From NCBI RefSeq assembly GCF_006716745.1, contig NZ_VFPP01000001.1:248001-312000 (forward strand): a stretch of 64,000 nucleotides of DNA, in the 5' to 3' direction. The notes below the pieces were generated by a model that saw only the letters and a list, made by a program, of their open reading frames with translations, searched no databases and was not told the origin of the DNA. The position numbers and the translations under genes are program-made. Positions within the stretch are counted from its first letter, which is position 1; each line of letters starts with the position of its first letter. Below are positions 8,423-17,244 of this stretch, piece by piece. The DNA comes from Saccharothrix saharensis. GTDB lineage: Bacteria > Actinomycetota > Actinomycetes > Mycobacteriales > Pseudonocardiaceae.

Positions 8423-9889
8423 GTGAGAGCGGGCGTGGTCGGGGCGGGACCCGCCGGGATCGTGGCCGCCAAGGTGCTGCGGGAGCACGGCTTCGACGTC
8501 ACGGTCTTCGACAAGTACCGGCGGGTCGGCGGGATCTGGTCGCCCGGGGGTTGTTACGACGGGTTGGCCAACCAGGCCGCGCGCCACCTCTTCGAGTTCG
8601 CCGACCTGCCCAACCGACTGCACTTCGCCGGCGCCGTCGACACCCAGCGGTACTTGGAGCGCTACGCCGAGACCTTCGGCGTGCTGGAGTGCGTGCGACC
8701 GGGCACCGAGGTGGTCGCCGTGCGACCGGTGGGGGGACCCGGCGCGGTGGGCGCGAACGGCTGGACGGTCGACTCCCGGCCCGCCGACGACGCGTCCGCG
8801 CCGGTCCGCCGCGACGCGTTCGACCACGTCGTCGTCGCCAGCGGAGCCCACCACCACGCGCGGGTGCCGGACCTGCCCGGTCGCGACTCGTTCGCCGGGA
8901 CCGTGCTGCACTCCAACGACGTGCGGTCCGGGACGTTCGCCGGCCGGCGCGTGGTCGTCGTGGGTGGTGGCAAGTCGGCGCTGGACCTGGCGACGCGCGC
9001 CGCGCACGAGGCCGCCTCGGCGACCTTGGTGCAGCGCAAGGTGAACTGGATGATCCCCGAGCGGTTCGTGCTCGGCACGGTCGGCTACAAGTGGATCCTG
9101 TTCACCCGGTTCGGCGAGGCGCTCCTGCCCCGCTACCACGACCCGGCGTGCGTCCGCCCGATCGACCGGATCGACGACCGGGTCAAGCGGGCGCTGTGGT
9201 GGCTCATCACCCGCGACGTGCTGTTCTCCGCCGGGTTCTACCGGCTGCCCAAGCGCCTGCGGCCCACCCGGCCCCTGCCGTTCCACCTGGCGCACGCCGG
9301 TGTGATGCCGCGCGGTTACGTGCGCGCGCTGCGCCGCGGTCTGCTCAAGGCCGAGGTGAGCACCGTCGAGGCGTTCACCGGGGATGGGCTGCGCCTGGCC
9401 GGCGGTCGGCGGGTGCCGGCGGACGTGGTCGTGTTCGCGACCGGCCACGACCGGGTCTTCCCGTTCCTGGACCTGCCGGTGCACGACCGGGCCGGACGGC
9501 TGCGGCTGTACCGGGGCATCGTGCCGCCCGGCGTCGACCGGCTGGGGTTCGTCGGCTTCCGCCAGGTCTTCAACAACCCCCTGGGCTCGGAGCTCACGGC
9601 GCACTGGCTGGTCCGCCACTTCCTGGGCACCCTGCGCGTCACCGCGGACGAGCCGGGGATGCGGCGGGCCGTCGACGCCCGCCTGGACTGGCAGGAACGC
9701 GCGCTGCCGGGGACCGGCGGCTACGACTTCGGCCCCTACGACCTCCACTGCGCCGACGAGTTGATGCACGACATGGGGCTGCCCTCCCTCCGGACCGGCA
9801 ACCCGCTCACCGAGTACCTGCTGCCCGGCGGTGTCGCCCACCGCTACCGGGACCTCTCGGCTCCGGCCACCCGCGACCCCGCCGGGTAG
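8423..9889 (+). CDS. Flavin-containing monooxygenase (class B)
   Basis: A 488-residue enzyme. FAD motif GVVGAGPAGIVAAKVLREHG is at residues 4-23; the second Rossmann motif VVVVGGGKSALDLATRAA is near residue 175. VFATGHDRVFPFLDL fits the late ATG motif of FMOs. The family uses NADPH and O2 to oxygenate N, S or carbonyl carbon. The GTG at 8423 is preceded by GGGGAGG with 9 nt spacing. The 3' end overlaps the convergent dimethylformamidase-like gene by 46 nt. Substrate unknown; the overlap does not imply a shared pathway. Confidence 0.85.
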   Translation: MRAGVVGAGPAGIVAAKVLREHGFDVTVFDKYRRVGGIWSPGGCYDGLANQAARHLFEFADLPNRLHFAGAVDTQRYLERYAETFGVLECVRPGTEVVAVRPVGGPGAVGANGWTVDSRPADDASAPVRRDAFDHVVVASGAHHHARVPDLPGRDSFAGTVLHSNDVRSGTFAGRRVVVVGGGKSALDLATRAAHEAASATLVQRKVNWMIPERFVLGTVGYKWILFTRFGEALLPRYHDPACVRPIDRIDDRVKRALWWLITRDVLFSAGFYRLPKRLRPTRPLPFHLAHAGVMPRGYVRALRRGLLKAEVSTVEAFTGDGLRLAGGRRVPADVVVFATGHDRVFPFLDLPVHDRAGRLRLYRGIVPPGVDRLGFVGFRQVFNNPLGSELTAHWLVRHFLGTLRVTADEPGMRRAVDARLDWQERALPGTGGYDFGPYDLHCADELMHDMGLPSLRTGNPLTEYLLPGGVAHRYRDLSAPATRDPAG

Positions 9890-11391
9890 GGCGTCGGCTC
9901 GCGGTCCGGTCCCGCGCCGAAGCGCCGCAGCACGGCGGTGACGAGGCGGGAGACGTCGTTGTCGCCCTCGTCGTGCGAGAGCGCCCCGCGCCGGCCGACG
10001 AACACCTCGCCACCCCCGGGCGTGCGGAGCGGCGTGAGGTCGACACGGCGGTCGACGCCGAACACCCCCGGCACCGCCCCGGCCCAGTGCTCCGGGTGGC
10101 TGCCGGTGACGACGGCCGCGTACCCCTCGAGCGCGGCCGCGCCCTCGGCGTGCAGGTCGTGGTCGGTCAGCACGTCGAACGCGAACCCCTGCCGCCGCAG
10201 CCAGCCGACCAGGTGCAGGTCCTCGCCGTACCGGTGCGGCGACCGGGTGTACCGGAACACGGGGTCGTCCCGCGTGCCCGGCAGGTGGTCCAGCGCGTCG
10301 GCGAGGTGGCGCGACGTCGGCACGAGGACCGCCAGCCGTGCCGTGCGCCGGGTCGGCCGGACGAAGAACGGCAGCCGGGCCACGCCCTCGGCGGTCGTCA
10401 GCTCGACCGCGTAGCAGCCGCCGGGCAGGTCGTCGGGCAGCCGCACCTCCAGCACCGGGGCGCAGTCGGCCAGGTCGTCGGAGTGGAAGAGCACCGCCGC
10501 GTACCCGCCGTCGGCCTGCCGCCAGTCCAGCACGCCACCCGCCCAGTCGTGCCCGGTCACGCCGCGCCGCGGGTGGTTGACCAGCGTGCCGTTCCGCCCG
10601 TCGACCACGTCGAGCACCCGGTCGCCGCCGAGGTCGCGCGACAGGTCCCAGTGCGCCCGCGCGCCGAGCTGCCAGGCCACCGACGACGTGAACACCTCGT
10701 CCACGTCCGGCGGCACGTCGGTGAACACGGTCGGACCGTCGAGCTTGCCGTCGAAGTGCCCGACCCGCTCGCCGTCCACCCGCCGTGCGGCGAACAGCAG
10801 CGGTGCGTCGCCGGCGACGAGCGGACCGGCCGACACGGTGGTCGCCACCGCCACCGCCACCGCGTCCTCGTCGGCGAGCCGGGCGCGCGGCCGCACCTCC
10901 AGCCGGGTGCCGGCCGGGCCGTACCCGCCGACGAGCAGGTACCAGCGACGCGGGCGCAGGGCCGGACCGGGCACGCGCACCACGCCGTTCACCGTCCGCA
11001 CGGCGAACTCCACCGTGCCGTCGGCGAGCAACGCCAGCTCCGCGTGCGGCCCGCGCCGGGCGTCGCCCTGGCTGAGCAGTCCCGCGCGGTCGGCCGGCAG
11101 GGCCGTCGGCCACACCCACACGGTGAACGTCACGGCCGTCCCCAGCGCGGGTGGACGCGGCACGACACCGTACGAGCCGTGGTCGAAGCGCTGGTGCGGC
11201 ACGGCGACCCGGTCCGGCACGGGCACGTCGACCGGTGTGCGGACGGGTGCGGCGCCATCGTGGTCGACCCGCAGCACGCGGACCCGTGCTTCGGGTGACG
11301 TCGCGCCGGCGTGCACGGTGAGCCGTTCGCCCGGCCGTGCGGACAACCGGTCGGTGTAGCCCACGACGGGGGCGCGGTCGACTGGCGCCAT
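9844..11391 (-). CDS. N,N-dimethylformamidase large-subunit-like protein, internally shortened
   Basis: A 515-residue protein. It opens APVVGYTDRLSARPGERL, as dimethylformamidase large subunits do, has a LamG/concanavalin-like central part (about residues 100-300: GHFDGKLDGPTVF; LGARAHWDLSRDLGG), and continues through VTGHDWAGGVLDWR and VTGSHPEHW. It then jumps to the usual family C-terminus, GGEVFVGRRGALSHDEGDND plus VSRLVTAVLRRFG. Full-length relatives are about 700-760 residues; the block after SHPEHW, with conserved glycine-rich sheet and metal-site residues, is absent. The activity may be lost. GGAGGGG precedes the ATG at 11391; a GTG at 11460 overlapping the upstream stop is an alternative. 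Third gene of a minus operon. Confidence 0.65.
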   Translation of the reverse strand: MAPVDRAPVVGYTDRLSARPGERLTVHAGATSPEARVRVLRVDHDGAAPVRTPVDVPVPDRVAVPHQRFDHGSYGVVPRPPALGTAVTFTVWVWPTALPADRAGLLSQGDARRGPHAELALLADGTVEFAVRTVNGVVRVPGPALRPRRWYLLVGGYGPAGTRLEVRPRARLADEDAVAVAVATTVSAGPLVAGDAPLLFAARRVDGERVGHFDGKLDGPTVFTDVPPDVDEVFTSSVAWQLGARAHWDLSRDLGGDRVLDVVDGRNGTLVNHPRRGVTGHDWAGGVLDWRQADGGYAAVLFHSDDLADCAPVLEVRLPDDLPGGCYAVELTTAEGVARLPFFVRPTRRTARLAVLVPTSRHLADALDHLPGTRDDPVFRYTRSPHRYGEDLHLVGWLRRQGFAFDVLTDHDLHAEGAAALEGYAAVVTGSHPEHWAGAVPGVFGVDRRVDLTPLRTPGGGEVFVGRRGALSHDEGDNDVSRLVTAVLRRFGAGPDREPTPYPAGSRVAGAERSR

Positions 11392-11456
11392 CCCGCCCCT
11401 CCAGCGATCGGCCGGGAGCACGGTCCCGGTGCCGGTCACCGGCGTGACCCCGCCAC

Positions 11457-12122
11457 TCACACGGCCTCCGCGATGACCACGCGCGGGCTGCCCGGCAGGG
11501 GACGGGTCTCCAGCACCTGCCAGCCGGTGTCGGCCAGCCACCCGTGCACCTCGTCCTCCGGGTAGACCACCGCCCCTCCGATCACCAGGTGCCCACCCGC
11601 CAGCACCGGGTCGAGCCGTCGCGCGTCCTCGGCCAGCAGCAGGAAGTCCAGCACCAGCAGCCGCCCGCCCGGGTCGACCACCTCCCGCGCCGCGCGCAGG
11701 ACCGCCTTGTTCCGGCCGGGGTCGAGCCGGTGGATCACGTGCTCCAGCAGCACCGCGTCGTAGTGGCCGGGCACCGGGTCGGCCAGCGGGTCGGCCTCGT
11801 GGAACGTGATGCGGTCGGCCACCTCCGGCGGGACCGACCACCTGACCGCGTCCAGGACCTCGCGGGTGCCGACGAACGCGCCGGTCAGCTTGGGGTGCCG
11901 GGCCGCGGCCTGCGCCAGGAACGCGGCGGACAGCCCGCCGAGGTCCAGCACGTGCCGGTGCGTGCGGAAGTCGTAGTGCTCGGCGAGCATCACCGCGTGC
12001 AGCGAGTCGGAGGTCCGCACGCCGTTCACGGACACCCCCGCACGGGCCCCGTCCGGCGCGGACGGCTGCTCGGCGGTCGTGGATCCGGTCGTGACCGCCA
12101 CCAGCGGCGTCGGGTCGGTCAT
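11457..12122 (-). CDS. SAM-dependent methyltransferase
   Basis: A 221-residue class I methyltransferase. The SAM motif is HVLDLGGLSAAFLAQAAARH (about residues 57-76), followed by ITFHEADPLADPVPGHYDAV and LLEHVIHRLDPGRNKAVLR and the post-core ARLLVLDF-like strand. It resembles the catalytic half of acetylserotonin-type O-methyltransferases, without their dimerisation domain. It starts 10 nt after the stop of the dienelactone hydrolase homologue and its end (GTGTGA) abuts the next gene, so the three genes form one transcript. Target unknown. Confidence 0.78.
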   Translation of the reverse strand: MTDPTPLVAVTTGSTTAEQPSAPDGARAGVSVNGVRTSDSLHAVMLAEHYDFRTHRHVLDLGGLSAAFLAQAAARHPKLTGAFVGTREVLDAVRWSVPPEVADRITFHEADPLADPVPGHYDAVLLEHVIHRLDPGRNKAVLRAAREVVDPGGRLLVLDFLLLAEDARRLDPVLAGGHLVIGGAVVYPEDEVHGWLADTGWQVLETRPLPGSPRVVIAEAV

Positions 12123-12132
12123 CGGGTGTCTC

Positions 12133-12894
12133 CTAGTCCAGTCCGGGGTCCCGCTCGGAGCGGTCGGCGATGAACGACAGGACCCGCCGCCACGCGTCGG
12201 CCGCGTTGTCGGCCTGGTCGGGCAGCGCGCCGTCGAAGAACGAGTGCGGCGCGTCCTCGTAGAGCCGGAACTCGTGCGGCACGCCCGCCTCCGCCAGCTC
12301 CCGGTCGAACGCGAGGGTGTCCTCGACCGGGGCGAGCGGGTCCGCGCCGGCCGCGAGCACCAGCACCGGCCGCGTCATCCTCCGCACCAGGTCCCGGCAC
12401 TCGGCGGGACGGCCGGAGCAGCCGATCGCGCCGGCCAGGCGCGGCTCGAGCGCGGCCTGACCCCACGAGATCGCGCCTCCCAGGCCGAACCCGACGGTGA
12501 ACGCGGCCGTGACGCCGAGGGTGGGCAGGTGGTCCACCGCCGCCCGGACGTCGAGCAGCACGAGGTCCCGGTCGAGCCGGGCCGCGTGCGCGAACCCGTC
12601 GAAGCCCGGCCCGCGGTCGTCGTCCGCGGCGACCCGGCCGTAGTAGTCGAGCACCACGGCCGCCACCCCGGCCTCGGCGAACCCGCGCGCGAGGTCGCGG
12701 TAGAACTCGTGCGCTCCCCGCACGTCCGGCAGCACCACGACCCCGGCCCCGGTCGGCTGGTCGGGCACCGCCCGGTAGGCGAGGAAGTCCGTGCCGTCGC
12801 CGGACGTGAGGCGCAGTTCCCCGGCCGAGGCGACCGCGCCGGGCGACGCGGTCGGCCGCGGGTGATCGGCGTGGCACACGGACAACGCACTCAC
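12133..12894 (-). CDS. Dienelactone hydrolase-like protein lacking the nucleophilic cysteine
   Basis: A 253-residue alpha/beta-hydrolase of the dienelactone hydrolase family: AYRAVPDQPTGAGVVVLPDV, RGAHEFYRDLARGFAEAG, LDYYGR, the acid region AGADPLAPVED and the histidine of YEDAPHSFFDG. The nucleophile elbow, usually GFC.GG, reads VGFGLGGAISWG here. The catalytic Cys is replaced by Gly and the codon GGC is unambiguous. Hydrolysis by the normal mechanism seems impossible, so the protein may bind ligand or use another chemistry. GTG 12894 has AGGA 9 nt before it. First gene of a three-gene operon. Confidence 0.78.
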   Translation of the reverse strand: MSALSVCHADHPRPTASPGAVASAGELRLTSGDGTDFLAYRAVPDQPTGAGVVVLPDVRGAHEFYRDLARGFAEAGVAAVVLDYYGRVAADDDRGPGFDGFAHAARLDRDLVLLDVRAAVDHLPTLGVTAAFTVGFGLGGAISWGQAALEPRLAGAIGCSGRPAECRDLVRRMTRPVLVLAAGADPLAPVEDTLAFDRELAEAGVPHEFRLYEDAPHSFFDGALPDQADNAADAWRRVLSFIADRSERDPGLD

Positions 12895-13105
12895 GATCGA
12901 CCGTCCTGTCAGCACTGGTGAAGTGGTCGGCACAGCGTGGCCCGGGAGAGGTGGTCGGCCGGTCCGTAGAAATACCGAATCGCCCGCCGGACCACCGACC
13001 CCGACGGGTCGGGCGTGGCGCACCGCCGGCGCGGCACCGGTGTCGGCGAGTGGATCATCCTTCCGATACCTCGACCGCGGTCGAGAGTCCGCCTACCTTC
13101 GTCGC

Positions 13106-13975
13106 ATGGCTCATGGCAAGGCACTGCGCGAGGCCTTCGCGGCTCCCGGGACGACACCGCTGATCGGCGTGTTCGACATGCTGTCCGCGTCGATCGCGGC
13201 CCGGCACTACGACGGGCTGTTCGTCTCCGGCTTCGGCTTCTCCGCCTCGCACTACGGCCTGCCCGACATCGGGTTCATCGCCTGGCCGGACGTGGTCGCG
13301 TTCGTGCAGCGGCTGCGGTTGGCGCTGCCCCGGCAGCACCTCCTGGTCGACATCGACGACGGCTACACCGACCCCGAGGTGGCCTGCCAGGTGGTCCGCG
13401 CCCTGGAGCAGGTCGGCGCGTCCGGCGTGGTGCTGGAGGACCAGCAGCGGCCCCGTCGCTGCGGGCACGTCGAGGGCAAGCGGGTGCTGCCGCTGGAGCA
13501 GTACCTGGAGAAGCTGGACCTCGTGCTCCGGACCAGGACCGACCTGGTCGTGGTGGCCCGCACGGACGCCACCGACGAGGACGAGATGCTGCGCCGGGCC
13601 GCCGCGTTCGCCGAGACCGACGCCGACGTGGTGCTGGTCGAGGGCATGCCGTCGGTCGACGTGATCCGGCGCGTCCGGCGGGTGGTGGGGAGCAAGGCGC
13701 TGCTGTTCAACCAGATCGCGGGCGGCAAGTCGCCGAAGCTGTCGCTGCGCGAGCTGACCGACCTGGGCGTCGACGTGGCCATCTACAGCACGCCGTGCCT
13801 GTTCGCGGCGCACGCGGCGATCGAGGACGCGATGGTCCGGCTCAAGGAGCGGGACGGCGTGCTGCCGGACGACTCGATCGACGTGGCCGAGTCGCAGGCA
13901 CTGCTGAAGGACAACATCAGCCGCCACCACGACGTGCCCGCGCCGCGTGCGTCCAAGCCCGTCGTGGCGCGCTGA
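13106..13975 (+). CDS. Isocitrate lyase / PEP mutase superfamily protein
   Basis: A 289-residue TIM-barrel enzyme. Visible pieces: GVFDMLSASIAARHYDGLFV (residues about 21-40), VDIDDGYTDPEVA (Mg-binding Asp pair), GVVLEDQQRPRRCGHVEGKR, and VVVARTDATDEDEML. The RRCGH loop corresponds to the KKCGH/KRCGH loop of isocitrate and methylisocitrate lyases, whose Cys is the catalytic acid, so a C-C lyase is more likely than a phosphomutase. No start-proximal Shine-Dalgarno is clear; the ATG at 13106 matches the family start. Divergent from the 9844-12894 operon across 211 bp, so the two units may be co-regulated. Confidence 0.8.
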   Translation: MAHGKALREAFAAPGTTPLIGVFDMLSASIAARHYDGLFVSGFGFSASHYGLPDIGFIAWPDVVAFVQRLRLALPRQHLLVDIDDGYTDPEVACQVVRALEQVGASGVVLEDQQRPRRCGHVEGKRVLPLEQYLEKLDLVLRTRTDLVVVARTDATDEDEMLRRAAAFAETDADVVLVEGMPSVDVIRRVRRVVGSKALLFNQIAGGKSPKLSLRELTDLGVDVAIYSTPCLFAAHAAIEDAMVRLKERDGVLPDDSIDVAESQALLKDNISRHHDVPAPRASKPVVAR

Positions 13976-13984
13976 GGTCCCCGG

Positions 13985-14221
13985 TCAGCCCGGATCGCCG
14001 CGGCGCTTGCGGTGCACCACCCAGGCGAAGTCGACGATCAGCGCGACCACGATCACGCCGAGCAGCACCGCGAGCCACGTCAACCCCGCCCGGACGCACA
14101 GCACGGCGGCCACACCGTTGAAGACGACGCCGAACCCGGCCAGCCACAGCCGCAACGTCAACGCGCTGCGCGGCGGGGCGGGTGGCGGCAGGCCGTCGTC
14201 CGGGTGGCCGGCACCGGTCAC
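13985..14221 (-). CDS. Small two-helix membrane protein
   Basis: A 78-residue protein, VTGAGHPDDGLPPPAPP..., with two hydrophobic segments (LRLWLAGFGVVFNGVAAVL and LTWLAVLLGVIVVALIVDFA) and a basic tail HRKRRGD. It resembles the uncharacterised DUF6343 proteins of actinomycetes. The GTG at 14221 overlaps the previous stop (GTGA), which decides the start and implies translational coupling. The stop lies 9 nt from the convergent lyase-family gene. Confidence 0.62.
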   Translation of the reverse strand: MTGAGHPDDGLPPPAPPRSALTLRLWLAGFGVVFNGVAAVLCVRAGLTWLAVLLGVIVVALIVDFAWVVHRKRRGDPG

Positions 14222-14559
14222 GTCCGCCACTCCTCCTGCCAACCGTGGTGGGTGTCGTAGGCGGAGGCGATCAGCTGGAGCACGGTCCGGTCGGCACCGC
14301 CCGCGACCTCCTTACGCAGCCACTCGGCCTTCTCCGCGAACGGCGCCGGCGCACGGGGGTCCTGGGCCTGCGTGTCGTGCGGCACGAGCAGCAGCTCGCG
14401 GCCGTCGTCGGACCGCAGGATGCGGAACCGCCCGCGGCGCTCGGCCTCGTCCAGCAGCGGCAGCTCCTCGCGGGCCAACCGCTCCTCGTCCTCGTCCAGC
14501 CGGTCCAGCACGAACCGGCGCAGGTCCTCATCGGTCAGTCGGGTCGGCTCGACGTCCAT
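14218..14559 (-). CDS. Small acidic actinobacterial protein (DUF6221-like)
   Basis: A 113-residue soluble protein rich in Glu, Asp and Arg: DLRRFVLDRLDEDEERLARE near the N-terminus and LQLIASAYDTHHGWQEEWRT at the C-terminus. This helix start and the aromatic WQEEW end match the DUF6221 pattern. Function unknown. It is coupled to the small membrane gene downstream by a 4-nt overlap and is divergent from the DHA2 exporter 78 bp away. Confidence 0.65.
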   Translation of the reverse strand: MDVEPTRLTDEDLRRFVLDRLDEDEERLAREELPLLDEAERRGRFRILRSDDGRELLLVPHDTQAQDPRAPAPFAEKAEWLRKEVAGGADRTVLQLIASAYDTHHGWQEEWRT

Positions 14560-14637
14560 GGCCAAGGGGTATCCACAACCGCCCCGGCCACACGTCGTGA
14601 GCGTGCGTGCTGTCGGGGCGGCGGGTAGGAATAGGTG

Positions 14638-16095
14638 ATGACCAGCGCGTACGAGCCGGACCCGAGGCGGTGGAAGGCGCTCACGGTCACGCTCGTCGCC
14701 GGCTTCATGAGCCTGCTCGACGTGAGCATCGTGTCCGTCGCCCTGCCGTCCATCCAGCACGGCCTGGGCACCACGCCCGCGGGCGTGCAGTGGGTCGTCT
14801 CGGGCTACGCGCTGGCATTCGGCCTGGCCCTGGTGCCCGCCGGGCGGCTGGGTGACGCGATCGGCCGGCGCACCATGTTCCTGGTGGCGCTGGGCGGGTT
14901 CGTGCTGTTCAGCGCGTTGGCTGGGCTCGCGCCGACGACCGAGGTGCTGATCGCGGCGCGCCTGGCCCAGGGCATCTCGGCGGGCGCGCTCGCGCCGCAG
15001 AACTCGGCGTTGATCCAGCAGCTGTTCCGCGGTGCGGAACGTGGCCGGGCGTTCGGGTTCTTCGGCTCCACGGTCGGGATCTCCACGGCCGTCGGACCGG
15101 TGGTCGGCGGCGTCATCCTGGCCGTCGCCGGCGAGGACGAGGGGTGGCGCTGGATCTTCTACGTCAACGTGCCGATCGGCGCGGTCGCCCTGGTGCTGGC
15201 CGCCCGGCTGCTGCCCCGCGCCCGCGGCGGTCCGCGCGGCCACCTGGACCTGGTCGGCGCGGCCCTGCTCGGCACCGGCGTGCTGGCCGTGATGCTGCCG
15301 CTGGTGCTGGCCGAGGCGGGCGGGCTGACGCGGCTGTGGTGGCTGTTCGTGCTCGGCGCGGTGCTGCTGGTGCTGTTCGTGCGGTGGGAACGGCGGGTCG
15401 CCGCCCGAGGCCGCAGCCCGTTGCTGGCCATAGCCCTGTTCACCGGCACGCCCGGGTACGGCACGGGCGCGTTGCTCGGGACGGTCTACTTCGTCGGGTT
15501 CGCCGGCATCTGGCTGGTGCTTGCGCTGTACTTCCAGACCGGGCTCGGCTACACGCCGTTGCAGTCGGGGCTGGCCGTGACGCCGTTCGCGGTCGGGTCG
15601 GCGGCGTCCGCGGTGATCGGCGGGCGGCTGGTGGAGAAGTGGGGCCGCAAGCTGACCGTGACCGGGTTGACGCTGGTGCTGGTCGGTCTCGCGGTGACGG
15701 CGGCGGTGCTGAGGTTCGCGCCGCCGCACGTGGCCGGGTGGGCGGTCGCGCCCGCCTTGCTGGTGGCGGGCGTCGGCGGCGGGTGGGTGATCTCGCCGAA
15801 CACCACGTTGACGCTGCGGCACGTGCCGGTGGCGATGGCCGGTGCGGCCGGTGGGGCGTTGCAGACGGGGCAGCGCATCGGCTCGGCGATCGGCACGGCG
15901 GCGTTGACCGGCGTGTTCTACCTGGTGCTGACCGCGACCGGGCGGGACTTCCCGGTGGCGGTGTCGGTCGCGGTGGCCGGCGCGGTGGTGGCCGTGGCGC
16001 TGGCGCTGGTGGTGGCGGTCGTGGAGCTGCGCGCCCGGCCGCGCTGCCCGGCCGCCGTGGAGGGGGTGGAGCAGGCGGTCCCGGACGCGCCGTGA
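14638..16095 (+). CDS. MFS drug exporter, DHA2 (EmrB/QacA) family
   Basis: A 485-residue membrane protein with about 14 predicted helices. Motif C/D1 region: FMSLLDVSIVSVALPSIQHG; motif A: GRLGDAIGRRTMFL; later GSTVGISTAVGPVVGGVIL. The family expels drugs or toxic metabolites by proton antiport. The ATG at 14638 (a GTG directly before it is possible) is preceded by TAGGAA. A gap of 27 nt to the M20 peptidase gene suggests co-transcription. No TetR-type regulator is adjacent. Confidence 0.88.
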   Translation: MTSAYEPDPRRWKALTVTLVAGFMSLLDVSIVSVALPSIQHGLGTTPAGVQWVVSGYALAFGLALVPAGRLGDAIGRRTMFLVALGGFVLFSALAGLAPTTEVLIAARLAQGISAGALAPQNSALIQQLFRGAERGRAFGFFGSTVGISTAVGPVVGGVILAVAGEDEGWRWIFYVNVPIGAVALVLAARLLPRARGGPRGHLDLVGAALLGTGVLAVMLPLVLAEAGGLTRLWWLFVLGAVLLVLFVRWERRVAARGRSPLLAIALFTGTPGYGTGALLGTVYFVGFAGIWLVLALYFQTGLGYTPLQSGLAVTPFAVGSAASAVIGGRLVEKWGRKLTVTGLTLVLVGLAVTAAVLRFAPPHVAGWAVAPALLVAGVGGGWVISPNTTLTLRHVPVAMAGAAGGALQTGQRIGSAIGTAALTGVFYLVLTATGRDFPVAVSVAVAGAVVAVALALVVAVVELRARPRCPAAVEGVEQAVPDAP

Positions 16096-16122
16096 GCCGC
16101 GCCGGGTGGGCACGATGGCGGG

Positions 16123-17244
16123 ATGGAGCTGTCACCGGAGATGGATTTGGTGGGGAGCATGGACCTGCTGCCGCCGGCCGAGGAGCTGCTCGGCATCCGC
16201 TCGACCGCCGACCGGCCGCACGACCTGCACCGGGCGTTGGAGTTCGTGCTCGACCTCGTCGGGCCGGGGTTCACCGTGGAGCGGTTCGAGTCGGGTGGCA
16301 AACCGAGCGCCCTCGTCTACTACAGCACGGACCGGCCGCACTTCCGGGTGCTCTTCAACGCCCATCTGGACGTGGTGCCGGGCGCCGACTCGCAGTTCCG
16401 GCCACGGCGTGAGGGCGACCGGCTCATCGCGCGCGGCGCGCAGGACATGAAGCTGTCCGCAGTGGTGCTGGCCTCGGTCTTCCGGGAGACGGCCGCGCAG
16501 TTGCCGTACCCGATCGGGCTGCAACTGGTCACCGACGAAGAGGTGGGCGGGCGCGACGGCACGTCGCACCAGGTGGAGCAGGGTGTGACGGCGTCGTTCG
16601 TGGTGATCGGGGAGCACAGCGCGTTGCGGGTGGTGGCGGAGTCGAAGGGGCTGATCACCGTTCGGCTGAACGCGGTGGGGCGGGCCGCGCACAGCGCGTA
16701 CCAGTGGCTCGGCGACAACGCGGTGCTGAAGGTGATGCGCGCGGTGGACGGCGTGCTGACCGCGTACCCGGTGGCGGTGGGCGAGGAGTGGCGCACGACG
16801 GTGAACGTCGCCCGCGTCTCGTCCGGGAACCAGGCGCTCAACCAGGTGCCCGCGGACGCGACCGCGTGGCTGGACGTCCGGTTCCCGCCCGAGGACGCCG
16901 ACTTCACCGGCCGCACGCGGGAGGAGGTCGCCGCGCACTTCACCGCGCTGTGCCCACCCGGCGTCACGGCCGTCGTCGACCACTTCGAGCCACCCCACCG
17001 GGCCGACCCAAACGGCCCCGACCTGGCGGCGTTGCAGCGTGCCGCCCGTGCGCAGGGGTACTCGGGGGACCTGCTGCGCAAGCACGGCGCGGCCGACTCG
17101 CGGTTCTACTTCCAGCGCGGCATCGACGCGGTGATCTTCGGCGTGGGCGGCGACGGGCAGCACGGGCCGGACGAGTACGCCGACCTGACCACGGTCGAGC
17201 CGTACCGGCGGGCGTTGATCGCATTCCTGGAGGGCATTGCGTAA
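16123..17244 (+). CDS. M20-family metallopeptidase/deacylase
   Basis: A 373-residue cytoplasmic enzyme of the ArgE/DapE/CPG2 group. Metal ligands: His and Asp of NAHLDVVPG, Asp of RGAQDMKLS, the Glu pair of VTDEEVGGRD (first Glu is the general base), Glu of VIGEHS, and the C-terminal His in GGDGQHGPDEYADL. The dimerisation lid lies about residues 175-290. It removes an acyl or aminoacyl group from a small amide; the substrate is unknown. The TAA stop is part of the palindromic operator of the following ArsR gene. Confidence 0.86.
   Translation: MELSPEMDLVGSMDLLPPAEELLGIRSTADRPHDLHRALEFVLDLVGPGFTVERFESGGKPSALVYYSTDRPHFRVLFNAHLDVVPGADSQFRPRREGDRLIARGAQDMKLSAVVLASVFRETAAQLPYPIGLQLVTDEEVGGRDGTSHQVEQGVTASFVVIGEHSALRVVAESKGLITVRLNAVGRAAHSAYQWLGDNAVLKVMRAVDGVLTAYPVAVGEEWRTTVNVARVSSGNQALNQVPADATAWLDVRFPPEDADFTGRTREEVAAHFTALCPPGVTAVVDHFEPPHRADPNGPDLAALQRAARAQGYSGDLLRKHGAADSRFYFQRGIDAVIFGVGGDGQHGPDEYADLTTVEPYRRALIAFLEGIA

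Noticed and set aside
8096-11119. Long minus frame of about 1000 codons across the FMO gene region
   Set aside because: It runs antisense to the flavin monooxygenase and across parts of two other genes without any recognisable domain.
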